Positions 16,058 through 21,498 of a DNA stretch of 32,358 nt are shown here, piece by piece. The notes beneath the pieces were generated by a model. The model was not told the origin of the DNA. It made no database searches and was given only the letters and a program-made list of their open reading frames with translations. A program made the position numbers and the translations under genes. Position 1 is the first letter of the stretch. Every line of letters starts with the position of its first letter. The stretch comes from Floccifex porci. Its GTDB lineage: Bacteria; Bacillota_I; Bacilli_A; Erysipelotrichales; Erysipelotrichaceae. Location: NCBI RefSeq assembly GCF_009696175.1, contig NZ_VUMM01000021.1, forward strand, positions 1 through 32,358. Reading direction: 5' to 3'.

Positions 16058-16074
16058 AAGGGAGAAACTCCCTT
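16058..16074 (-). terminator. Terminator of the replication operon
   Basis: AAGGGAG (16058-16064) and CTCCCTT (16068-16074) surround an AAA loop, with eight T following on the minus strand. Confidence 0.85.
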
Positions 16075-16078
16075 ATAT

Positions 16079-17284
16079 TCATTCTGGTCTTTCTTCAAAT
16101 ATTTGATATCCTTTTCTAAAAATCAATTCCTTTTGTCTGTTTATGTCATTCCTTGATTTTGGAGTTATCAATTCATACGTGGCATTTATACTCGTTTTAT
16201 CATCTGAAATATCATGAAGTAAAAATACATTGTCTGAATCTTCTTCAATTGAGCCACTCTCTTTTAAATCTTTTTCTGTTGGTCTGGAATTCGTATCGCT
16301 TCTCCTTAATTGAGCCAATGCAAATATAACACAATTCATAGAAGCTTTAATATTTAGCAATTGTTTTGTAATATGATTTATTTTTTCTCTTAAATTTGTA
16401 AATCTTCTTAATGTATCAATATTATTTATGTTATCTAAAAATACAATACAGAAATCATTTCTTGTTTCTTCTGAAATGATTCTTTTTATGGTCTCAATAT
16501 TAGAAGCTTCTCTTGAATCATATAGTTTTATTTTTAAACCGTTTCTTATTCTATAGATTGAATCCGATACTTTATTTTCGTTTTTTTGTTCTTTTATCTG
16601 ATTTTTTGTAAGCCTTGAATCTATCTGAATCAATCTCTGGTAAATGACATCTTTAGGGTTTTCAAGATTAAAATAAAGACACCTATATTTTTTCCCTAGA
16701 TCCAATAGAAGATTTAATGAAAATGCCGTCTTTCCTTTTCCGGTTCTCGCTCCTATTGTGTTTAACGTGTTGAAAGATATCTCAAAATCTTTCATAAATG
16801 ACAAATCAAAAATTAAATGCGATTTTTCGTTTGTGACTAGATTGAAGATTTCTTCTTCTGTTAGTATCTCTCCGGTTCTAGTATTGTGATAATAATTTGG
16901 AATATCTTCAATCATTGAAATAATCTCTTCAAAATCATTTCCTTTTGAATCATAGATAAGTTCTTTCATTTTTCTTTTACGAAATTCATTGTTTATAAAC
17001 TTTATATCGTTTTCAATATTGTGGTCAGAAAAAGCATTATCATTAATACTACATACTATATCTAACATCTTATTATCATTCATAAAAGATTGGAGTATCT
17101 TCTGATAGTCTACTTCATGATATTTTATATACTGGTTTTTCATTTCTTCGAATATAATTCCATACTCTTCTATACTGAAAATATCTTTGTCCAGATAATA
17201 GATATCAAACAATTCTGAATTAAACATGAAAGAAGAAATTAATCTTGATTCTATATTCTGTAAAGGGTTATTCACATTCGGCAT
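16079..17284 (-). CDS. DnaB-like replicative helicase of the element
   Basis: The 401-residue protein has a short DnaB-type N-terminal domain (starting NNPLQNIESRLISSFMFN) and a RecA-fold ATPase. Walker A is GARTGKGKTA (178-187), followed by CLYFNLENPKDVIYQRLI. Later come IVFLDNINN (Walker B strand), FALAQLRR, and the KDLKESGSIEEDSDNVFLLH segment typical of DnaB sensor regions. It would unwind DNA at the element's own origin. Its ATG overlaps the end of the upstream replication gene by 17 bp, with GAGG nine bases upstream. It is last in the operon and is followed by a terminator. Confidence 0.85.
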   Translation of the reverse strand: MPNVNNPLQNIESRLISSFMFNSELFDIYYLDKDIFSIEEYGIIFEEMKNQYIKYHEVDYQKILQSFMNDNKMLDIVCSINDNAFSDHNIENDIKFINNEFRKRKMKELIYDSKGNDFEEIISMIEDIPNYYHNTRTGEILTEEEIFNLVTNEKSHLIFDLSFMKDFEISFNTLNTIGARTGKGKTAFSLNLLLDLGKKYRCLYFNLENPKDVIYQRLIQIDSRLTKNQIKEQKNENKVSDSIYRIRNGLKIKLYDSREASNIETIKRIISEETRNDFCIVFLDNINNIDTLRRFTNLREKINHITKQLLNIKASMNCVIFALAQLRRSDTNSRPTEKDLKESGSIEEDSDNVFLLHDISDDKTSINATYELITPKSRNDINRQKELIFRKGYQIFEERPE

Positions 17285-18128
17285 TTTGCATTGCCTCTAT
17301 TTCTTCTTTTGTTGGATATCTGTCTTCTTTGAAGTGTATACTTTTTTGTTTTTCACTGTTTCTTATAAACAATTCAATAACGCTAAAATGTGAATCATCT
17401 GGATATTTATCCTTATTGCAATGAATATAAAAAGAAACTTCATCTATATATTTATTTATGTCATACTTTGGATATAAACTATTTAATTCGTTTAATTGAG
17501 ATTCTGATATGTATACATTTTTATATCTACCTTTTCCTTTATTATCTATATTATTAGTATTATTAATATCTATTATATTAGATTCTATTCCATTACATTC
17601 TTTTATATTAGATTCTATTATATTATATTCTATTATATTAGACCTCATATGACTATCATTTGATATCATATGACTATCATTTGATATCATATGACTATCA
17701 TTATATGCTATATTTTCTTTATTTAAGAAGTTTGTATTTAATGTTTTATATCTTGTGTATTCTTCTATGCAATATGGGTTAAATATATCTAAATCCTTTA
17801 AATATTCCAATAAGAAATCCTTTAAGTATTCATCTTTAATTTCTCCGTTCTCGATTCTTTCTTTATGATGAGTTTTCCATGAAGCTTTCCTTTTTTCTAA
17901 GCATGAAGAAATATAATTTATTTTATTGTCTCTGATATCTTCAAACATCATAGAACAAATCATTTCTTCTATCTGGTCTAGTTTTGGTATATCTGTATTT
18001 TCTCCTTTAAAATAGTGAATACATGAATCCATTACATTTTTTAACTGTTCTTTATTTAATTTTAATAGCTGCGATAGCATTTTTTCTTTGATTAGCATTC
18101 CACAATATGATTTTTGATTTTTTGACAT
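17268..18128 (-). CDS. DUF6291-like replication organiser with internal repeat tract
   Basis: The 286-residue protein probably opens the element's origin and recruits the helicase encoded next. Residues 1-95 (MLIKEKMLSQLLKLNKEQLKNVMDSCIHYFKGE..., EEMICSMMFEDIRDNKINYISSCLEKRKASW) resemble the DUF6291-type N-terminal domain of phage replication proteins. A low-complexity middle (about 140-190) contains three tandem NDSHMIS units and NIIESNI-like units. The C-terminal part (LYPKYDINKYIDEVSFYI...) is DnaD-like in position only. The repeats are also exact at DNA level, which suggests an origin within the gene. AGGGAG precedes the ATG. Confidence 0.6.
   Translation of the reverse strand: MSKNQKSYCGMLIKEKMLSQLLKLNKEQLKNVMDSCIHYFKGENTDIPKLDQIEEMICSMMFEDIRDNKINYISSCLEKRKASWKTHHKERIENGEIKDEYLKDFLLEYLKDLDIFNPYCIEEYTRYKTLNTNFLNKENIAYNDSHMISNDSHMISNDSHMRSNIIEYNIIESNIKECNGIESNIIDINNTNNIDNKGKGRYKNVYISESQLNELNSLYPKYDINKYIDEVSFYIHCNKDKYPDDSHFSVIELFIRNSEKQKSIHFKEDRYPTKEEIEAMQNAECE
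17570..17640. repeat. AT-rich degenerate repeats within the replication gene
   Basis: Variants of ATATTAGATTCTATT recur at short intervals directly beside the 21-bp repeats. The tract is almost free of G and C and would melt easily, as expected for an origin unwinding element. Confidence 0.45.
17646..17708. repeat. Three tandem 21-bp repeats (iteron-like) inside the replication gene
   Basis: The units 17646-17666 and 17667-17687 are identical, starting CATATGACTATCATTTGATA. The third (17688-17708) matches its first 15 bases and then diverges. Each encodes seven residues of NDSHMIS type. Tandem repeats next to an AT-rich tract inside an initiator gene are the classical layout of lambda-type origins. 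Confidence 0.6.
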
Positions 18129-18141
18129 ATGTACACTCCCT

Positions 18142-18450
18142 CTATATCCAAAAACATTTATCTAGTTTTTCCGATATTTTACGCATTATATGTTGCTTAA
18201 TTAATAGGCATTCAGTGCAAAAAAATACGATTTTTTTTCTTTCGTAATTAAAGCGTTCTTGTAATGTCAAAAATACTTCATCTTCAAATATGCTTAAACC
18301 GAGAGATTCCGATATTTCGTTTCTTCTAGTAATGAATTCTTTTAAAGATTCACTGTTTTTACTATTGTATTCGATATTCTGGTTAAAAATAATTTCATTA
18401 GAATCAAGATCTATAACTGAAACTTTGTATCTCAATATGTTTTTTTTCAT
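18142..18450 (-). CDS. Unknown element protein (102 residues)
   Basis: The product begins MKKNILRYKVSVIDLDSNEI and has an EFITRRNEISESLGLSIFEDEVFLTLQERFNYERKK core. A cysteine pair follows in FFCTEC. I recognise no family. The ATG at 18450 is preferred because AGGAG lies seven bases upstream; the in-frame ATG 18 bp earlier has none. It lies between the HTH gene and the replication organiser, so it is probably an accessory replication or regulatory protein. Confidence 0.6.
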   Translation of the reverse strand: MKKNILRYKVSVIDLDSNEIIFNQNIEYNSKNSESLKEFITRRNEISESLGLSIFEDEVFLTLQERFNYERKKIVFFCTECLLIKQHIMRKISEKLDKCFWI

Positions 18451-18460
18451 TTTGTTACTC

Positions 18461-18727
18461 CTATTCATTATTTTCTAAGTCGTTCAATGCTTCTTTTACA
18501 TGTTCTGGATTAGAAATATCATATCCAGTAAAGCGATCTAAAATACATTCTATTTCTTTACGAGAATAAATATAATTTTTTCCGGTTCTTAATCCCTTTA
18601 ATAGTCCGTATTGTCTCCACATAGTAATCTGGTTTTTATTGCAATGGAAAATATTGCATAAATCATTGGTAGTATAGGTAGGTACTAGATTTACGCTATC
18701 TTTTAACATCTGATTTTCTTTTTTCAT
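18461..18727 (-). CDS. Small HTH protein (MerR/AlpA/excisionase-like)
   Basis: The 88-residue protein contains a winged-helix motif of the MerR/HTH_17 type: TYTTNDLCNIFHCNKNQITMWRQYGLLKGLRTGKNYIYSRKEIECIL. Such proteins in satellites and prophages act as excisionases or as activators like AlpA. No Shine-Dalgarno sequence lies before the ATG. Instead a possible leader ORF ends two bases upstream (TAA at 18732-18730), and a hairpin precedes it, so translation may be coupled. The hairpin loop is complementary to the small RNA at 20138-20197. This makes it the likely regulated target of that RNA. Confidence 0.7.
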   Translation of the reverse strand: MKKENQMLKDSVNLVPTYTTNDLCNIFHCNKNQITMWRQYGLLKGLRTGKNYIYSRKEIECILDRFTGYDISNPEHVKEALNDLENNE

Positions 18728-18729
18728 AA

Positions 18730-18762
18730 TTAGTATCTGGAGAGAATAGAAATGTTGCTCAA
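18730..18762 (-). CDS. Possible 10-residue leader peptide coupled to the HTH gene
   Basis: A TTG at 18762-18760 preceded by AAGGA with a six-base spacer opens the codons for (M)SNISILSRY and stops two bases before the ATG of the HTH gene. Since that gene has no ribosome site of its own, translation through this leader could be needed to start it. The 21-nt complement of the small RNA (18751-18771) covers exactly this ribosome site and start. The peptide is short enough to be chance. Confidence 0.35.
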   Translation of the reverse strand: MSNISILSRY

Positions 18763-18780
18763 AATTATTCCTTTCTCTCC
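18739..18780 (-). promoter_or_regulatory. Leader hairpin and antisense target site of the HTH gene
   Basis: GGAGAGAA (18739-18746) and TTCTCTCC (18773-18780) form a perfect 8-bp stem. The loop (18747-18772) contains a 21-nt stretch (18751-18771) found in small RNA 2 in the orientation that makes the two transcripts complementary. A further CTTTCTC block beside it extends the match with a two-base gap. Confidence 0.65.
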
Positions 18781-18793
18781 GTTTTTATCCTTT

Positions 18794-18973
18794 CTATTCG
18801 TTTGCTAGTTCATCAATGATTTTAAAAATCTTTTGTTTTTCTTCTTCAGAAAACTCTTTTCTAAGTTTTCGTGAGAAATAATTGTCGGTAATGCCTAACC
18901 TATCGGCAATTTGCCATAATCGAATATCTTTTTTATTTGCATATTCTCTTACATCATAATTTGATTTTTTCAT
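18794..18973 (-). CDS. Cro-like small HTH protein
   Basis: The 59-residue product MKKSNYDVREYANKKDIRLW continues with QIADRLGITDNYFSRKLRKEFSEEEKQKIFKIIDELANE, a minimal lambda-repressor-like helix-turn-helix. The start at 18973 is fixed by AAAGGAGG six bases upstream; 15 further in-frame codons lie before it without a ribosome site. It is the first gene of the minus-strand operon, facing the repressor gene, which is the position of str/cro in phage satellites. It would antagonise the repressor at the shared operator region. Confidence 0.75.
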   Translation of the reverse strand: MKKSNYDVREYANKKDIRLWQIADRLGITDNYFSRKLRKEFSEEEKQKIFKIIDELANE

Positions 18974-19067
18974 GTTATCCTCCTTTCTTTTCTGTTGTTG
19001 TTGAAACATAAAAATCATGTGTTATAATTTAGATAGTAAAACATCAAATAGAACATTTTGTTTTACA

Positions 19068-19093
19068 TATCCTATTCAAAGGATAACATATGT
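19068..19093. promoter_or_regulatory. Operator-like palindromes in the repressor/Cro divergent region
   Basis: TATCCT-ATTCAA-AGGATA (19068-19085) is directly followed by the palindrome ACATATGT (19086-19093). A looser pair TAAAACA/TGTTTTA flanks the left side. They lie in the 224-bp gap between the divergent Cro-like and repressor genes and are the expected binding sites for both. Confidence 0.5.
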
Positions 19094-19134
19094 ATTTTTT
19101 AAATTCTATATACATGAATTATTTAGAACTACAA

Positions 19135-19164
19135 TTGTATTTAATTATTTTTTTGTTCTATACA
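19135..19164 (+). promoter_or_regulatory. Promoter of the repressor gene
   Basis: TTGTAT (19135-19140) and TATACA (19159-19164) have an 18-bp spacer. The ATG at 19198 lies about 27 nt after the predicted start. Confidence 0.5.
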
Positions 19165-19197
19165 ATGTGTTTTATCTTTAGAAGAAAGGGTGACATA

Positions 19198-19926
19198 ATG
19201 GAAACTTTAGGAGACAGAATAAAAAAAATTGCAAAGAAAAAAAAATTAACATATAGAGAAATAGCAAAAGACACCAGTTTATCATTGAATACCATAAGCA
19301 AAATAGTAAACAATCAAACCCAAAGTATTTCCAGTGAAACATTAAAGATTTTTTGTGACAAATTAGAAGTTTCATCTGACTATTTACTTGGACTAGATGA
19401 AGAACCGTCAAGAGATTTTGATTCTAAAAAAATTTCTAAAGAATTAGGATTAAGCCTAAAGAGCATACAAAAAATAAAAAGGTTAAAAATAAGAGAAGAA
19501 ATCGCTAATAAAAGAGAACAAGAAAAAAGAGATGATTTAAACAAATCTCCAATAAGAACTATATCCTCTATTTCTGATGACATACATTTACTTGGACACC
19601 CCTTAACTTCTTTAGACAAACTTTTAAAAGATGACTTTATAAATATAGATGAACTATTAATTTCAATTGTTGAATATCTTTATTTTGATAAAGACAGTTT
19701 AAACTTTGGAAATATTGCTATTATTAACACCGACAATTTATTCAAAGATGAAGAAAACGGAACTATTTATATGAATGATAAATGTAATATTGTACGAATG
19801 ACAAGCCCTACTATATATGAGGAATTGTTATTATCTAGAATAGAGCAAAATCTAATTGAAACAAAAGAAATATCTAAATTTATGAAAAAAGAAAGATTAT
19901 ACATAGAAAACACTGAAAACCAATAA
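19198..19926 (+). CDS. Phage-type repressor with XRE helix-turn-helix
   Basis: The 242-residue protein begins METLGDRIKKIAKKKKLTYR and has an HTH_3 domain over residues 1-65 (EIAKDTSLSLNTISKIVNN, ending DYLLGLDEEP). The remainder (about 70-242) shows no S24 peptidase Ser-Lys pair that I can see, so it is probably not cleaved by RecA-type autoproteolysis. In Gram-positive satellites the equivalent Stl repressor is released by binding a helper-phage protein. The start is set by AGAAAGGG eight bases upstream; a longer frame from 19090 encodes an implausible hydrophobic leader. It is followed by the small-RNA region and the integrase. Confidence 0.8.
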   Translation: METLGDRIKKIAKKKKLTYREIAKDTSLSLNTISKIVNNQTQSISSETLKIFCDKLEVSSDYLLGLDEEPSRDFDSKKISKELGLSLKSIQKIKRLKIREEIANKREQEKRDDLNKSPIRTISSISDDIHLLGHPLTSLDKLLKDDFINIDELLISIVEYLYFDKDSLNFGNIAIINTDNLFKDEENGTIYMNDKCNIVRMTSPTIYEELLLSRIEQNLIETKEISKFMKKERLYIENTENQ

Positions 19927-19936
19927 CGATTAAAAC

Positions 19937-20008
19937 AAAAAAATCTTTCACTACTGGCAATAGTGAAAGACGAGTGCAATAACATATTTTACGGACACGT
20001 TTTTGCAC
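19937..20008 (-). ncRNA. Candidate small antisense RNA 1 of the element
   Basis: On the minus strand an extended -10 box (TGC then TATAAT at 20018-20013) is followed by a hairpin GAGTGCAA/TTGCACTC (20010-20003 with 19979-19972) with a 23-nt loop. It ends in a perfect 10-bp terminator stem (19970-19961 with 19953-19944), loop TTGCCAG and seven T. The exact 5' end is uncertain by a few bases and may trim the first stem. It shares layout and terminator loop with small RNA 2, but its loop has no complement that I can find in the window. Confidence 0.55.
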
Positions 20009-20137
20009 TCCTATTATAGCAAATGAAACCAAAGAAAACGCAAGAAATAACACTGAAGTATCTGATTATTATGAGAATTTTTACGCTAAATATGACGATA
20101 TAAACGTATATGAATTATAGCCTTAACGCTGAAATAT

Positions 20138-20197
20138 AAAAAAAATCTCCATACTGGCAATATGGAGAAAGTGGAATAATTTTGAGCAACATTCCAC
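20138..20197 (-). ncRNA. Candidate small antisense RNA 2, complementary to the HTH gene leader
   Basis: On the minus strand TTGATT, a 17-bp spacer and TAAAAT (20207-20202) precede a hairpin GTGGAAT/ATTCCAC (20197-20191 with 20177-20171). This is followed by a terminator stem TCTCCATA/TATGGAGA with loop TTGCCAG and eight T. The first hairpin and loop contain 21 nt identical to plus-strand 18751-18771. The RNA is therefore perfectly complementary to the minus-strand mRNA leader of the small HTH gene, and the two loops can kiss over 13 nt. Confidence 0.65.
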
Positions 20198-20207
20198 CTC
20201 TATTTTA

Positions 20208-20221
20208 TATTTGAGCGTGAA
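20208..20221 (+). repeat. 14-bp repeat over the small RNA 2 promoter
   Basis: TATTTGAGCGTGAA is the exact reverse complement of 14975-14988 near attL. It occupies the spacer between the -35 and -10 of small RNA 2 and lies 37 bp before the integrase ATG, so a protein bound here could affect both. Confidence 0.5.
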
Positions 20222-20257
20222 TAAAATCAAGAAATAAGAAAGTAGAGGAAATGAAAA

Positions 20258-21406
20258 ATGTCAATTACTGAAAGGATTGGAAAAAAAGGCATTACATACG
20301 AATTAGAGTATTATGTGATTGAAAAAGGAGAAAAGAAAAGAAAGACAAAAAACTTTAAGACAAAAAGAGAAGCAGAAGCATTTGGCCGTAAAATGGAAAT
20401 GGAATTTGAAAAAACAAAAGCATTGATAGAAAGTGGAAATTATTTTATTTTTAGTGATAAAACATTTGATGAAGTATGGAATGAATATCTGGAAACGAAA
20501 GACTATGAATTTTCCAACCAGACAAAACTAAGCTATATAAGTATATATTCAAACCATATTAAACCGGTTTTTGGAAATGAAAAAATATCCAGTATAAAAA
20601 AAGGAATGATACAGAAGTTCATGAACGAAAAAAAATCATATTCTAAATCAACGCTGCTCATTCTAAAAAACATATTATCAGATACTTTCAATTATTCTAT
20701 TGATATGGATTATATACAAACATCACCTATGCAAAATATAAAGACAAATTCTAATAAGAGAAAAGAAGCAAATAAAAGAGTTCTTACACATAATGAATTT
20801 ATTTCTTTAACAGAGGCGTTTGAAAATGAAAAAGATATCTTTGATCAATCATGTTTGATTGCAATATATATCGGTTATTATTTAGGATTGAGAAGAAGCG
20901 AAATACTTGCATTGTGTAAAGAAGATTTTGATTTCCAAAACAATGAAGTAAATGTACATAGAAAAGTAGAGTACATTCCAAAAAACGGTAGCATAATTAC
21001 AGAAAGAATGAAAACAAAAAAATCTAAGGCAATTTTACCAGTATGTAAACCATTAAAAGAAAAACTGATTGAATGGTTTAAAATAAATCCTTTTGACCTA
21101 GTATGTACGAATTCTAATGGAGATATATTATATGCATGTTCCGTTAGTTCAAAAATACAGAAGAAAGCAGAAAGCATTGGCATATCAGATTTTACAATGC
21201 ACGCACTACGCCGTTCATTTATTACAAATTTAGTTGTGAATAACGTGGATATCAAAACGGCTACAGAACTTTCAAGACATAGCACTTGCAATATGACATT
21301 AAATATATATGCTCAAACAAATATAGAAAACATGAAAAAGGCAATTCAAAACACATTCAATCAAGAAAATTCCGGTGATTTCCCGGTTCATAATATTTTA
21401 GCATAA
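20258..21406 (+). CDS. int: Tyrosine integrase (Tn916/phage type)
   Basis: The 382-residue recombinase would integrate and excise the element at the 18-bp core. It has an N-terminal arm-binding domain (1-65: KGITYELEYYVIEKGEKKRKTKNFKTKREAEAF), a SAM-like core-binding domain (about 68-165) and a catalytic domain. Catalytic residues are Arg212 (GLRRSE), a lysine near 252-254, His315 and Arg318 (HALR), His341 (SRHST) and Tyr351 (NIYAQ). The ATG follows an AGAGGAA ribosome site. The last codons contain one copy of the CCGGT-type arm repeats, and attR begins 57 bp downstream. Confidence 0.93.
   Translation: MSITERIGKKGITYELEYYVIEKGEKKRKTKNFKTKREAEAFGRKMEMEFEKTKALIESGNYFIFSDKTFDEVWNEYLETKDYEFSNQTKLSYISIYSNHIKPVFGNEKISSIKKGMIQKFMNEKKSYSKSTLLILKNILSDTFNYSIDMDYIQTSPMQNIKTNSNKRKEANKRVLTHNEFISLTEAFENEKDIFDQSCLIAIYIGYYLGLRRSEILALCKEDFDFQNNEVNVHRKVEYIPKNGSIITERMKTKKSKAILPVCKPLKEKLIEWFKINPFDLVCTNSNGDILYACSVSSKIQKKAESIGISDFTMHALRRSFITNLVVNNVDIKTATELSRHSTCNMTLNIYAQTNIENMKKAIQNTFNQENSGDFPVHNILA
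21371..21387 (+). repeat. Putative integrase arm-binding repeats, right side
   Basis: TCCGGT (21371-21376) and CCCGGT (21382-21387) are 11 bp apart, within the 3' end of int. Together with flanking AAGAAA and ATAT they match the left set at 15076-15092 in the same orientation. Confidence 0.5.
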
Positions 21407-21414
21407 AAAAATTA

Positions 21415-21446
21415 GTAATATCTGGCTAATATTAGCCAGATATTAC
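21415..21446. terminator. Perfect 32-bp palindrome after the integrase gene
   Basis: GTAATATCTGGCTAAT is followed directly by its reverse complement, giving a perfect 16+16 palindrome. The plus-side T-run is weak (TGTTTT). The minus side has CTAATTTTTTT, so it may stop transcription in both directions or be a binding site next to attR. Confidence 0.6.
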
Positions 21447-21463
21447 TGTTTTAGAATAATTGC

Positions 21464-21481
21464 TATTTTATGATTATATTA
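21464..21481 (+). repeat. attR core of the integrated element
   Basis: This is an exact copy of the 18-bp core at 14923-14940. It ends directly before the AAAAAGGAGG ribosome site of the aminotransferase gene, so the insertion lies in that gene's promoter and 5' leader. Confidence 0.8.
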
Positions 21482-21498
21482 AAAAAGGAGGATGTTTT

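Larger units (their letters stand above)
14941..21463 (+). mobile_element. 6.5-kb PICI-like integrative element (phage satellite candidate)
   Basis: Between two 18-bp att cores lie a tyrosine integrase and a phage-type repressor on the plus strand. Divergently on the minus strand lie a Cro-like HTH gene, a second HTH gene, an unknown gene, a DUF6291-like replication protein and a DnaB-like helicase. A 660-bp repeat-rich non-coding segment and one small plus-strand ORF complete it. This int-repressor / divergent regulator-replication order is that of Gram-positive phage-inducible chromosomal islands. No capsid, terminase, lysis or conjugation gene is present, so it must use a helper or be a cryptic replicon. 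Lower GC than the flanks also supports transfer. A decayed prophage is the alternative, but its ORFs look intact. Confidence 0.75.

Noticed and set aside
17570-17708. Possible CRISPR array in the repeat tract
   Set aside because: The 21-bp units are directly tandem with no spacers and lie within an intact coding frame; no cas genes are present.
19090-19197. N-terminal extension of the repressor starting at 19090
   Set aside because: It would add a hydrophobic segment unlike any repressor, overlaps the promoter, and lacks a ribosome site; the ATG at 19198 has AGAAAGGG upstream.
20024-20120. Possible short protein remnant between the two small RNAs (frame ending NFYAKYDDINVYEL)
   Set aside because: The frame looks protein-like but has no start codon or ribosome site in frame, and it is interrupted by TAA just upstream; not enough to call a gene.
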